Below are positions 24,874 to 33,644 of a DNA stretch of 64,000 nt, one piece after another; the first letter of the stretch is position 1; every line of letters starts with the position of its first letter. The notes below the pieces were generated by a model that saw only the letters and a program-made list of their open reading frames with translations, did not search any database and was not told the origin of the DNA. The stretch is from contig BQOK01000001.1 in assembly GCA_022835495.1 (NCBI GenBank), positions 1,550,001-1,614,000 of the forward strand, read 5' to 3'. A program made the translations under genes and the position numbers. The stretch is from Oscillospiraceae bacterium. Lineage in GTDB: Bacteria; Bacillota; Clostridia; Oscillospirales; Ruminococcaceae.

Positions 24874-26190
24874 ACGCTCCCAGCCTTTTTGAGAACCGTA
24901 TTTCTTATACCGCTTCGGGCTTTTGTAGGCTACCCAGCCCTGTATGATGCCGCCCGCAATGCCGGTATTCATAATCTCGCAGATTGCCCGTGTCTCCCAG
25001 TCTGCCGGGGAATTTAAGTTCCCCAGCGCTTCCTCATAAAGCTGCTTGGAACATACCCTGTCGCCGGTGTAGTCCTCCAAATAGGCGTAGATCATGCCGG
25101 CCTGTGTGTCTTCCTGCATAAAGTCCTGCTGGTGGGCGTTCAGGTATCGGTTCATTTCCATGCTGAATGACAGCTTATACTTCCCACTGCGATAAACCGT
25201 CATGGCTTCCGCCCACATCTGTTCGATATACGCCCTCGCCGCCGCTTCATCGTCCAGTATGTGAACCTCCGCCCGTTCCGGGTACACCGTCACGGGGAGA
25301 AAGCGCCGGTTGCCGGTGCGGTCACGGGGCAAAAAGTCCTGCCGGTTGGTCGTCCCTCCAAATACACATTGCCGCAGCCGGTCTGCCGGATGTGTCTCAT
25401 ACGGCACTTTGTAGGTTTCTTTCTGGCGGCTTAAGAATGACTTGATTTCCTCAATACTCTTGGCGTTGGCTGTGGCAATCATCTCCGACATCTCGATAAT
25501 CCAATGCCCTTGCAGCTTGCGGTACACATTTTCATCGTCCAGCTTTTTCAAATCGTCTGAAAACCATTCGTCCCTGCCTGCCAGCAGCCGGAAAAAGGTA
25601 GATTTCCCGGCTCCCTGACCACCAACCAGACAGAGCATGACCTCAAACTTGCTCCCCGGTCTGAATACCCGCCGGATGGCTCCCATCAGGAACAGTTTCA
25701 AGGCTTCATAGGTGTATTCGTCCGTATCGGCTCCCAGAAAGTGATGCAGGGCGTAACGGATGCGCTCTGTGCCGTCCCATTGCAGGCTGTTCAGGTAATC
25801 CCTGACTGGATGGTAGCGGTTTTCATTGGCAACAATCTTGATGGCGCTCTGCACCTTTTTCTCGCTGGTAAGCCCGTAATTTTCTTCCAGATACAAAAGC
25901 AGGTAGTTCATGTCCATGTCGGTCAGCGTGGTACTGGTGCGCTCCCAGCCCAGCGGCTTCACAATGTCAATCTGCTCCGTCAAAAGGTTCAGGCGCAGCG
26001 CCCCGCGAAACAGAGGGTCACGCTGGAACACCGTCAGGCAGTTTCGGATGCTGTTCTTCACGCCGCCTTTCTGCGTCCCCTCTAATGTTTCCCGGATTTC
26101 TGCCGGTGTCTGCGCCGGTTCCATTGTGTCCATCGTCCTTTTGACCGCTTCCTGCGTTTCCGGCGGCAAGCTCTGAAATTCGCTGTTCAA
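24793..26190 (-). CDS. VirE-family ATPase/helicase (virulence-associated E domain)
   Basis: The 465-residue protein has a Walker A motif LVGGQGAGKSTFFRLLAGRD at about residue 195. The VirE-domain motifs KLQGHWIIEMSEMI and GTTNRQDFLPRDRTGNRRF follow. It probably acts as a replicative helicase for the element circle with the primase upstream. The TTG start at 26190 follows AAAGGAGGTG, which itself lies inside the primase frame; the two genes overlap by 173 bases in different frames. Confidence 0.85.
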   Translation of the reverse strand: MNSEFQSLPPETQEAVKRTMDTMEPAQTPAEIRETLEGTQKGGVKNSIRNCLTVFQRDPLFRGALRLNLLTEQIDIVKPLGWERTSTTLTDMDMNYLLLYLEENYGLTSEKKVQSAIKIVANENRYHPVRDYLNSLQWDGTERIRYALHHFLGADTDEYTYEALKLFLMGAIRRVFRPGSKFEVMLCLVGGQGAGKSTFFRLLAGRDEWFSDDLKKLDDENVYRKLQGHWIIEMSEMIATANAKSIEEIKSFLSRQKETYKVPYETHPADRLRQCVFGGTTNRQDFLPRDRTGNRRFLPVTVYPERAEVHILDDEAAARAYIEQMWAEAMTVYRSGKYKLSFSMEMNRYLNAHQQDFMQEDTQAGMIYAYLEDYTGDRVCSKQLYEEALGNLNSPADWETRAICEIMNTGIAGGIIQGWVAYKSPKRYKKYGSQKGWERVNQAPPEGDGFQEITEEEARQMELPF

Positions 26191-26758
26191 GCCGCAACAC
26201 CTCCTTTCCCTGTGCGGCGATCAATGCCGCTTTTTCTTCTATTTCTCCGTATAACAAAATATCCAAACGGTATTCTGTGTAGCTTATCCTCTGCAACGCT
26301 TCCACAAAAAGAGGATGCCAGATGGCATCCTGCGGCTGTGGGGCGTGTGCTGTTTTCCAATGCTCCAGCAGGCGCAGATAATCGCATAGCACCCGGAAAC
26401 AATACCGTTCCGTTTCCTGAAATCTCTGCTCCGCTGATTTTTGTCGGGGCTGTGACCTGTTGTGACGCTTCCTATCTGGCGGCGCATTGCCGGATTTCTC
26501 ATAGGAAACGCCGAAGTCCTCCGCAAGCCTGACCGCAGCTTCCCGTTTCCCCAATCCATGCAGCAAAGCGGCAAAGTCGATCACATCCCCGGAAGCCCCG
26601 CAGCCGAAGCAGTAAAAGCGGCTGTCCACTTTCATGCTGGGCGTGCGGTCATTGTGGAATGGACAGCAGACCATGCCGTTTCTCCCCACCCGGATTCCAT
26701 AGAATGAAGCAGCCTGCCGAGTGGTAACAGACTGTTTCACCGCTTCAAATACATTCAA
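26018..26758 (-). CDS. CHC2 zinc-finger DNA primase-like protein
   Basis: The 246-residue protein begins with a CHC2 zinc-binding domain: MVCCPFHNDRTPSMKVDSRF, then YCFGCGASGDVIDF (residues about 29-62). The rest is helical and lacks a full Toprim domain, so it may only bind and recruit. The TTG start at 26758 follows GGAGGGAGCAT. It overlaps the helicase gene and probably works with it in replication of the excised element. Confidence 0.85.
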   Translation of the reverse strand: MNVFEAVKQSVTTRQAASFYGIRVGRNGMVCCPFHNDRTPSMKVDSRFYCFGCGASGDVIDFAALLHGLGKREAAVRLAEDFGVSYEKSGNAPPDRKRHNRSQPRQKSAEQRFQETERYCFRVLCDYLRLLEHWKTAHAPQPQDAIWHPLFVEALQRISYTEYRLDILLYGEIEEKAALIAAQGKEVLRLEQRISELAAGNAGSGQKDDGHNGTGADTGRNPGNIRGDAERRREEQHPKLPDGVPA

Positions 26759-26805
26759 ATGCTCCCTCCATAAAAATACTGGTAGCGGTAAAGCTGCCGA
26801 TTATA

Positions 26806-27499
26806 TCATAGCTCCATCTCATGTTTCTTTCTCTGTACTGCCTGTGGCTGCTCCCTCCGGCGCAGTGCGGTATCTACGGCGTTCTGCACCTGCCGTAGCC
26901 GTATGACTTCCTCCCGGAGTGGCTTGTGCTGCGGAGACAGTTCGGCATACTCTGTTTTTAACTGTGCGTATTCCTGTTTCCATGCTTTCAGGGCAATGGG
27001 TTTTCCGTCCAGTTTTTCTTTCAAAATACGGCGGGCGGCATAAAACAGCCGTAACTCCGCATCGTGGGATGTTTCAAATTTCTCCCTCTGTTTCTTAAAC
27101 TTGATATTGTTCAATTCCGTATGAACAGGTTTTAGCCGCTGGTAATTCTCGCCCTCCCGTATCAATTCCTGCAATTCCTTTATCCGGGCAGATTTCTTTT
27201 TCATGGAGTCGCTTAACGCTTCAAATTCTTCGTTGACAGAGGAAAGACGCTCCTGCAAATCCTCTAATGTGAGCAGCTTGTTTTCCGTCAGATAATTGAC
27301 GGCTTCGGCAAACTGCTTTAAGTTTCCGGTTCTGGCTTTATTGCTCCATGCCCCTGCGTTGCGCTGGTTGTAATAAGCGATCAACAGGTCGGCAAGGCTC
27401 GGTGTCTGCGGTTTGGAAAGTTCTTCTTTTACCTCTGCCATCCAGACAAACAGGGCTTTGATCTTCTTCCTCACATCCTGCATGAGCCGGTTGGTGGCT
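26806..27499 (-). pseudogene. MobA/MobL relaxase, 3' fragment (split by IS3)
   Basis: The fragment encodes the coiled C-terminal part of the relaxase begun at 29612. It resumes with KATNRLMQDVRKKIKALF and includes SMKKKSARIKELQELIREGE. Removing the IS and one TTA copy joins it in frame to LNRWI of the other fragment, giving 490 residues in all. Confidence 0.85.
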
Positions 27500-27565
27500 T
27501 TATGCCCCCATACCCGATTTGCCGGACAGAAAAACAATCTGTATAATGGAAAGGGGTAATGAAAA

Positions 27566-27886
27566 ATGTCAACCAAAGAACGAAAGCACCCAGCGCCGCC
27601 GCGTTACGATGAGGCCTTCAAGGCGGGGGCAGTGCGGATGGTCACCGAGCAGGGGCGGCCCAGCCGGGAGGTGGCCGCGGAACTCGGCATCTGCATCGAC
27701 ACGCTGCGCAGCTGGCTGAAAGCGGCGGGCGCACCATCGCCGGGGCAAGCTGACCGCCAAAACCGCGACGCCAGACGCCTGCGCGAACTGGAGACGGAGA
27801 TTCGAGCACTGCGCAAGAAGCTTGAAGAGAAAGACGGGGTCATTGACATCCTAAAAAAATCCGTCGGCATACTTTCCAAACCATAG
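27566..27886 (+). CDS. IS3-family transposase OrfA
   Basis: The 106-residue protein has an N-terminal helix-turn-helix (YDEAFKAGAVRMVTEQ, then SREVAAELGICIDTLRSWLK). A leucine-zipper-like helix follows (LRELETEIRALRKKLEEKD). It binds the IS ends. A run of seven A bases near its end can send ribosomes into the orfB frame. Confidence 0.92.
   Translation: MSTKERKHPAPPRYDEAFKAGAVRMVTEQGRPSREVAAELGICIDTLRSWLKAAGAPSPGQADRQNRDARRLRELETEIRALRKKLEEKDGVIDILKKSVGILSKP
27853..27859 (+). promoter_or_regulatory. Predicted -1 programmed frameshift site (copy 1)
   Basis: The heptamer A-AAA-AAA near the end of orfA lies where the orfB frame is already open. Slipping back one base gives an OrfAB fusion that continues KKIRRHTFQTIEDKYRYIR, as in other IS3 elements. 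Confidence 0.7.
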
Positions 27887-27930
27887 AGGACAAGTACCGG
27901 TACATCCGTACGGCCCGCGCGGGGGCCTCT

Positions 27931-28755
27931 GTGGAACTTGTATGCCGACTGCTGGAGGTCTCCCGCAGCGGGTACTACGAATGGCTGGGCCGCAAACCCT
28001 CTTTGCGCCGGCAGAAGGATCAGGAACTGAAACGCCGGCTGCTGAGCCTGCACCAGCGTTATCCCGCCCTTGGGCTGGACAGCCTGTATCACCTGATCCG
28101 CCCGCAGCTTTCCTGCTCGCGCAAGCGCATCCACCGCCTGATGAACGAGATGAACATCTCCTCCACGCGCAGGCGTGCCTACAAAGCCACGACCAACTCA
28201 AGACACGCGCACCCCATCGCGCCCAATCTCCTTGCGCGCCGCTTCTCCTTTGACAAGCCAGACACCGCATGGGTCGGCGATATTACCTATATCCCCACCG
28301 GCGAGGGCTGGCTCTACTGCGCTGTTGTGAAAGACCTTTGCACAAAGCAGATCGTCGGCTACGCCTTCTCCGACCGCATCGACACAAATCTCACTCTCGC
28401 CGCCCTCGGCATGGCCGTCCGGCGCCGCAAGCCTCTGCCCGGCCTCATCTTCCACTCCGACCGCGGCGTCCAATACGCCGCCTACGCTTACCGTCAGCGT
28501 CTCGCCAGCCTCGGCATCCGGCAAAGCATGTCCCGCAAGGGCGATCCCTATGACAACGCCGTGGCCGAAAACTTCTTCAGCTGCCTCAAGTGCGAGTGCG
28601 TCCATCTGCGCCATTTCGCCTCAAGGGCACAAGCCATGGCAGACGTCTTCGCTTATATCGAGACCTTTTACAACCCAGTGCGCCCGCATTCCTCTATTGG
28701 CTGGCGTCCTCCGGATGCCTTTGCGCGTGCCTTGTCTGAGCATCCCGCCGCCTGA
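27931..28755 (+). CDS. IS3-family transposase OrfB (DDE integrase domain)
   Basis: The 274-residue part has the HTH_21 region (LLEVSRSGYYEWLGRK) and the rve integrase core. The catalytic residues are Asp in WVGDITYIP, Asp in FHSDRGVQYA and Glu in NAVAENFFSCLK. GTG 27931 is the first start in the frame, but the active enzyme is probably the OrfAB fusion made by frameshifting. Confidence 0.92.
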   Translation: MELVCRLLEVSRSGYYEWLGRKPSLRRQKDQELKRRLLSLHQRYPALGLDSLYHLIRPQLSCSRKRIHRLMNEMNISSTRRRAYKATTNSRHAHPIAPNLLARRFSFDKPDTAWVGDITYIPTGEGWLYCAVVKDLCTKQIVGYAFSDRIDTNLTLAALGMAVRRRKPLPGLIFHSDRGVQYAAYAYRQRLASLGIRQSMSRKGDPYDNAVAENFFSCLKCECVHLRHFASRAQAMADVFAYIETFYNPVRPHSSIGWRPPDAFARALSEHPAA

Positions 28756-28833
28756 GTGTGATACGACAAGATATCCTGCGTTTCTTTCTGTTTTTTCTTC
28801 ATTTTTACTGTCCACGAAACCGGGAAGGGCACA

Positions 28834-29612
28834 TTAATCCAGCGGTTCAGTTCCCCTTTCTCGGTGCGGATGCCCTTTGCTTCCATCTGCCGGACATTAG
28901 CTCCCTCGTGGACAGTAGGTATCAGGTCAAGCCCCTGCCGCACATAGGAACGGTGGTCGATACGCACATCCAGCCCTTTTTCCTCAAATTTTGTATTAAC
29001 GGCAGCCGCCCACTGCTCCCGCCAGTGTTCCAGCGTTTCCGGCTCATGCCAGTCTGTTGTATGGACAGCGTTAAACATATAATCGCCGTTTTTATCCCGG
29101 ATTCGGTTTCCATCTTCATCAAGAAGATATTCCCGACGCTGTTTTTGTCCCCATGTGCCATCCGGGTTCAAAGGGCGCATGGTTGTCATCACATGAAAAT
29201 GCGGGTTAGGGATGCCGCCGTCCTCTTTCTCCGGGCTGTGAAAAGCAAGGTCGGCAATCATGCCTTTTGTCACAAACTGCTCCTGTACGAACTTCCTCGC
29301 CAGCTCCATGTTTTCTTCCAGCGTCAATTCATTCTGCATGGCAATATCAAAGGAATAGGCAAGCTGTGCTTTTGGATGTTTCTCGCAGTTCTCCACAGCA
29401 TTCCAGAGGGTCGCCCGGTCAAGATATATTTCCGGCGCATGGGGCGGCAGCATGATTTCCGAAGCGATCACGCCGCCCTTTTTGGTGTAGTCGCTGACTT
29501 CTCCATAGTAGCTGCTGTAAAGACGCTCCCCGGCTCGATAGGCTGCGCTGGCAATGGCGCTCTGACCGGCGCTGCGCTTGATCTGTGCGATTGAAAAATG
29601 ATAAAGTGCTAT
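28834..29612 (-). pseudogene. MobA/MobL (MobQ-type) relaxase, 5' fragment, with an ATA at the expected start
   Basis: The frame reads ALYHFSIAQIKRSAGQSAIA, then SAAYRAGERLY and later PNPHFHVMTTMRPLNPDG. These are the relaxase motifs with the catalytic-domain N-terminus and the metal-binding histidines. The family start is MALYHFSI; here the first codon is ATA at 29612, and the next usable start (GTG 29471) would remove the catalytic region. The 3' side is cut by the IS at 28833. Mobilisation by this protein is therefore doubly impaired. Confidence 0.85.
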
Positions 29613-29614
29613 CC

Positions 29615-29932
29615 TTAGTCACCGCCTTTCTCCTGCCCGGAAATACGGGCGTGGTTCTCTGTGGCAGACCGGATGAAATGCTCCGCCTGCGGCAGATTCA
29701 AAATGCTTTCCATGAGGGAATAAAATTCCGCTTCGGATAGCTCCTTTGTCTGTGGTGCAATGCTCTCAATAGCTGCCCCACGGGTAATCAGCCGGTGCGT
29801 CCTCTGTTTCCGGGAACCGCTTTCCAGATACGCCTGCCGGTTTTTCAAACGCTGCATTTTCCGTTTTTCCTGTTCCAGCAGGACAGTGGTTTTTTCATAT
29901 TCCTGCTTCAACTGTTCCAAAGATTTTTCCAT
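29615..29932 (-). CDS. DUF3847-like small protein
   Basis: The 105-residue protein has a coiled coil (LKQEYEKTTVLLEQEKRKMQ), then KNRQAYLESGSRKQRTHRLITRG and a conserved C-terminal helix. This family commonly precedes MobA/MobL relaxases in Clostridia elements and may be an accessory transfer protein. ATG 29932 follows AAAGGATGTGAGAAC. Its stop lies two bases before the ATA codon of the relaxase. Confidence 0.7.
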   Translation of the reverse strand: MEKSLEQLKQEYEKTTVLLEQEKRKMQRLKNRQAYLESGSRKQRTHRLITRGAAIESIAPQTKELSEAEFYSLMESILNLPQAEHFIRSATENHARISGQEKGGD

Positions 29933-30175
29933 GTTCTCACATCCTTTGCTGATAAGATAAAGAAAGACCATCCGCAGACAGTCCGTGTGTCAGTGCTTCT
30001 ATAAAACCCGATGAAAAGGGAAAACCGCAGAGCGGATTTCTCTTTGCGGCGAGTACACAGGGGATAGCCGCTTTAGCGGCGCAAGGGGGTGTAGCCACCT
30101 TGTCGGAGCGAAGCGAACGCAGACCTCGGATTGCTGATTTTATCAGCGGCAGAGGTAAGCTCCGCAGGACGCACG

Positions 30176-30215
30176 ATACATGGTCTTTAGACTATGTATA
30201 GAAGTGCGCCCTTAG
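30176..30215 (+). other. Predicted MobQ-type origin of transfer (oriT) of element 2
   Basis: An almost perfect hairpin (ATACAT-G-GTCT-TT-AGAC-T-ATGTAT, 30176-30199) is followed by AAGTGCG-CCCTTA. This is the nick core shared by RSF1010 and pSK41/pIP501-type systems, where the cut falls between GCG and CCC (here 30208/30209). It lies just upstream of the DUF3847-relaxase genes. Confidence 0.75.
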
Positions 30216-30218
30216 TTC

Positions 30219-30422
30219 CTAAGGGATTTTGCCGTTTCCGGCAGTCTTGTCCTTTTTCTTGAAACGCTTGGAAAGATACTTCGGGCAGTCAACCACAACC
30301 GCCCGGAAGCTCTGTTTACATTCGTGCTGGCATTTCCGGCACAGTTCGTTGTAAGTGATACGGCTGCGGTCATTTAAGAAGAAAGACCATTCCAACCGCC
30401 GCTTGTTACTCATTCTTGCCAT
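30219..30422 (-). CDS. Small Cys-containing protein of element 2
   Basis: The 67-residue basic protein contains CRKCQHECKQSF and VVVDCPKYL, a possible zinc-binding pattern, and ends with a Lys-rich stretch. It lies between oriT and the excisionase. I do not know its function; a DNA-binding accessory role is plausible. Confidence 0.5.
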   Translation of the reverse strand: MARMSNKRRLEWSFFLNDRSRITYNELCRKCQHECKQSFRAVVVDCPKYLSKRFKKKDKTAGNGKIP

Positions 30423-30556
30423 AACCGGCTCCTTTCTCCGTTTCTATCTGATGTACGCAGATAGGCTGTTTTGGTGTAGCGTCTCGGTATCATTTTTAAG
30501 GTTTTTCCCTCTGTATGCCCCTTTGGAAAGTGCGGCAGTATTTGCATAACTCACGC

Positions 30557-30781
30557 TTATTTGTCGCTTCTCGGTACGGTTTCGGAGCCTTTTGCCATCC
30601 ATTCAAAGAAAGCAATTTTGCTGACCTTGATAAGTCTGCCCCTGCGGAACGCTGGAAAGCCGGGTGTGTGTACCAGCTCATAGGCGCTCGCTCTTGAAAT
30701 TCCCATAATCCGCTGAATGTCCGCCACATCCAGAACCAGCGGTAAATCCTCGTAGCTGTTCAATCTCTTTTTATCGTTCAT
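30557..30781 (-). CDS. Excisionase-like HTH protein
   Basis: The 74-residue protein has a MerR-type HTH (LVLDVADIQRIMGISRASAYELVHTPGFPAFRRGRLIKVS), as in excisionases of integrative elements. It probably bends DNA at the element ends or regulates transfer. ATG 30781 follows GGGAGGAACAG; the frame extends further upstream but lacks a ribosome site there. Confidence 0.8.
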   Translation of the reverse strand: MNDKKRLNSYEDLPLVLDVADIQRIMGISRASAYELVHTPGFPAFRRGRLIKVSKIAFFEWMAKGSETVPRSDK

Positions 30782-30996
30782 TCTGTTCCTCCCATAAATC
30801 AAATAGGTTAAAATGCTTCCTGTTGCCGTTCTCCCCAAAAGCCGTTTTCCTGCCCCATTCCTGCGGTGTTTCCCTGCATTGGTGCGCCGAATGCGTCACT
30901 TCTCCTGCCGGTCATATCCCTTTTGGACGGTCATTCACTTGTCAAGATACTGTGTGGCACGAAATTACCAACTGCAATCATCATAGCGTACTATCC

Positions 30997-31025
30997 TTGA
31001 CAAAACAATACTTCTGCGATACCAT
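30997..31025 (+). promoter_or_regulatory. Promoter of the DUF6076-like gene
   Basis: TTGACA and TACCAT are spaced by 17 bases within the 302-base gap between the excisionase and the divergent gene at 31084. Nothing else was recognised in that gap. Confidence 0.6.
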
Positions 31026-31083
31026 GAGTGTAACGGATATAACTAAATTATATAATTACCATAAACAAAGGCAGGGGATAGGG

Positions 31084-32124
31084 ATGGAGAATCAGTTTAT
31101 ACGGCATGAGCCATGTTTTGAGAGGATTTTGTTTGTCCTGACGCTGGACAGGAAGAAAATGAAAGAGCGGATTTTGATTGGGGAAGAACAGCAGATCCGC
31201 TTCCGTCTGAACGGGGGCCAAAACGCAGAGGTGCTTTGTGATATGACACGCCCACTGGGAACTTTTTTGATAAACTTTGAGCGTGACACGGACAGAGACT
31301 GGAACTTATACGGGCTTTCTCCGCTGCGGCAAGCTCTCCACTCCAACCGATGGAAACAGCCGGAGCTGGAGCAGGCGGCAAGCGAATTTCTTTGGGAGAA
31401 ATATCTTAGCAACGACCCTCTGAAAATGTATGTGGCGTTCCGTATCTGGAACAGCTATCTGCTTGCCAGAGAACCTCGTGACCGTAACGCTGCCTGTGAC
31501 CGCTTCATGGATAAAATGAGCAGCCTGACCGGGGTATTCCATAACGAAACCATGATCTTTGACAGAGAAACAGGAAAACCGAAACATTTTCAAACTGGCA
31601 GCCTTTATTTCAAAGGCGCACCGTCAGAAGATACCCGGCTTGACCTCTGGTTCCCGGACAACCGGCGCACAGAAGAATGTGTGTCTGCCTATGCGTCCAT
31701 CTACCCCTTGATTACCTATTATCTGAACAGGCTGAATGACTGGGGGCTTTGCTTCCGGCAGTGCAAGGTCTGCGGGAAATATTTTCTGGCAAAGAGCCAG
31801 CGGTATGAGCTGTGCAGCGACAAGTGCCGAAAAGTACAGGCGCTTCAAAACAAGCGGGAATTTGACGAGAGGGCAAGAGAAAACAACTATGACCTGCTTT
31901 ATAAAAATGAATGCCAGAACTGGCGCAACAAAATAAACCGAGTAAAGAATACCGCAGGCTTTCCGGCTGACCGTCTGGAAAAAATACAGGTTGCCTTTTC
32001 CGACTTTAAGAAAGAAGCCTTGCAGAGAAAAAAGGCTGTAAAAACAGGAACAGCCAGCCCGAAAGAATTTACGGACTGGCTGTATCTGCAAAGTAATGTA
32101 ATTGTGGAACTGACAGAATACTAA
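31084..32124 (+). CDS. DUF6076-like protein with a zinc ribbon
   Basis: The 346-residue protein has a C-terminal zinc ribbon (CKVCGKYFLAKSQRYELCSDKC) followed by a helical, Lys-rich tail. The N-terminal 230 residues are not recognised. Proteins of this layout occur in Clostridia mobile elements; the function is unknown. ATG 31084 follows GGGGATAGGG. Confidence 0.55.
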   Translation: MENQFIRHEPCFERILFVLTLDRKKMKERILIGEEQQIRFRLNGGQNAEVLCDMTRPLGTFLINFERDTDRDWNLYGLSPLRQALHSNRWKQPELEQAASEFLWEKYLSNDPLKMYVAFRIWNSYLLAREPRDRNAACDRFMDKMSSLTGVFHNETMIFDRETGKPKHFQTGSLYFKGAPSEDTRLDLWFPDNRRTEECVSAYASIYPLITYYLNRLNDWGLCFRQCKVCGKYFLAKSQRYELCSDKCRKVQALQNKREFDERARENNYDLLYKNECQNWRNKINRVKNTAGFPADRLEKIQVAFSDFKKEALQRKKAVKTGTASPKEFTDWLYLQSNVIVELTEY

Positions 32125-32263
32125 ATTTTTTTCTCGTTGTGAGGTTTCTGTGACATTTGCCTGATGGCAGTATCGAAATTGCAGTAATTACTCATGCAAA
32201 ATGCTTCTTCGTTTTATACACTATACCTATATGGTGGAGCACCAAATGAAAGGAGCAAAAAAT

Positions 32264-32947
32264 ATGTCTGAGATTCAAAATGCGATTGAAGTAAAGAACT
32301 TAAAAAAAGGTTTTGGTGGCAGAGTTTTGTTTGAGAATTTTAGCCTGAATGTAAAAGCAAATACAATCCATGCGATTATTGGCCCGAACGGTTCTGGAAA
32401 GACAACACTGCTACGCTTGATTACAGGGGTATACCAGCCAAATGCAGGGACAATCAACATTGCAGGGAAATATGCAATGGAGCTTGAAAATGACTATCTG
32501 TATGAAGAACAGACTGGTCTTGAAAATTTGAGAATTTTTGGGAAATACTTTGGATTTGAAATAAATGATCGTTCAGACAGTTATTGTACGCAATTAGGAT
32601 TGACCGAGCATTTAGGAAAGCGTGTTAGCACTTATTCTAAAGGAATGAAAAGAAAACTGTCCCTTTTGATTGTGATTATGATGGGACGGGATATTCTGCT
32701 CATGGATGAACCAACATCGGGTGTAGACCCCATATCCAGAGTAGAAATCCGTAGTTTGATAGAGGCTCTAAAAGCTGACGGAAAAACGGTTATTATCACT
32801 TCACATGACCTTAGCGAGATTGAAAAGTGCGCTGATGATGTATCTATGATTAAAAATGGCAGATTGCTGTTTGATAAGGGTATTCAAGAAATGCAAGGAC
32901 AATCATTGGAAGAAATCTTTATTAAGGAGGGCAATCGGCATGAGTAA
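32264..32947 (+). CDS. ABC transporter ATP-binding protein
   Basis: The 227-residue ATPase has Walker A (IIGPNGSGKTTLLRL), signature STYSKGMKRKLSL, Walker B (DILLMDEPTSGVDP) and the switch His in ITSHDL. It pairs with the two membrane proteins encoded downstream; this three-protein layout resembles LanFEG-type peptide exporters. AAAGGAGC precedes the ATG. The cargo from here to 36199 is more AT-rich than the element backbone, suggesting a separate origin. Confidence 0.9.
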   Translation: MSEIQNAIEVKNLKKGFGGRVLFENFSLNVKANTIHAIIGPNGSGKTTLLRLITGVYQPNAGTINIAGKYAMELENDYLYEEQTGLENLRIFGKYFGFEINDRSDSYCTQLGLTEHLGKRVSTYSKGMKRKLSLLIVIMMGRDILLMDEPTSGVDPISRVEIRSLIEALKADGKTVIITSHDLSEIEKCADDVSMIKNGRLLFDKGIQEMQGQSLEEIFIKEGNRHE

Positions 32948-33644
32948 CATGGGAAAAGGCGCAGGCTACTATCTTACCAGAAGTAAAAGCCTCCTAATTG
33001 ATACTGCGATTGTTGCCATTCTGGCGATTTTTATGAGCTTTGCAATGCAGATGGACGCCTTGCAGTCTAAGGGAGAAGATTATTTAGTCCTAATGCTCTA
33101 TGCGGTTATTTTTGGTCTTACCTCCCTGCAATCCGGTGCTATGATTGTAGATTTGACAGCAAAGGATAAGTTAAGCCGGAGAGTTGAATTTTTTGCAGCT
33201 TCTGGAATTGCGGTAAAAGAGATTATAAAACAGTATTCGATACAGATTTTCCGATTTTCTGGTATTATCCCGTTCTTTGTTTTTATGAGTTGCTATTACT
33301 TTACCGACTGGACAATGAGCTTTGGGCGGATCGTATGCGTTTATCTTAGTATTCTTGTACTTAGTTTTTGTGAGATTGTCGCTTTGAATATCATTGTACT
33401 GGATGTAAAACGAGTAAAACTGTTCAAAAATGTTCTGTTCTTTGGTAATTTTGCACTGGTTTATTTGATTGCGATGTCGGCAGAACAGATTACAGAGTTT
33501 GTGAATCAACATCATATAGGAATTGACTATTTGATTATTGTGGTTGATGTTGCACTTTGCATGATGTTTGCACTATTAAGTTTCTTTAAGGCTCGGCACA
33601 TGAGCAACGAAACAGTCATCAGGAGGGATGGCGAATGGGTTTGA
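32940..33644 (+). CDS. ABC-2-type membrane protein, first subunit
   Basis: The 234-residue protein has about six membrane segments (LIDTAIVAILAIFMSFAM, YLVLMLYAVIFGLTSLQ, IIPFFVFMSCYYF, ICVYLSILVLSFCEIVALNI). It overlaps the ATPase gene by eight bases and the next gene by ten. It probably forms the channel with the second subunit. The substrate is unknown. Confidence 0.75.
   Translation: MSNMGKGAGYYLTRSKSLLIDTAIVAILAIFMSFAMQMDALQSKGEDYLVLMLYAVIFGLTSLQSGAMIVDLTAKDKLSRRVEFFAASGIAVKEIIKQYSIQIFRFSGIIPFFVFMSCYYFTDWTMSFGRIVCVYLSILVLSFCEIVALNIIVLDVKRVKLFKNVLFFGNFALVYLIAMSAEQITEFVNQHHIGIDYLIIVVDVALCMMFALLSFFKARHMSNETVIRRDGEWV

Larger units (their letters stand above)
27503..28833 (+). mobile_element. 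IS3-family insertion sequence, copy 1 (1331 bp)
   Basis: The element has two overlapping genes and terminal inverted repeats (TGCCCCCATACCCG at one end, TGTGCCCTTCCCGG at the other, both leading to GGACAG). It is flanked by the 3-bp duplication TTA (27500-27502 and 28834-28836). It interrupts the relaxase of element 2. A second copy with identical encoded proteins and the same length lies at 61780-63110. Confidence 0.92.

Noticed and set aside
24600-24875. 91-codon minus frame across the GTCAAC repeats
   Set aside because: It has no ribosome site, overlaps the helicase gene and its Val-Asp repeats only reflect the DNA repeats.
28758-29594. 278-codon plus frame opposite the relaxase
   Set aside because: It is antisense to the relaxase motifs and spans the IS end; no coding signs.
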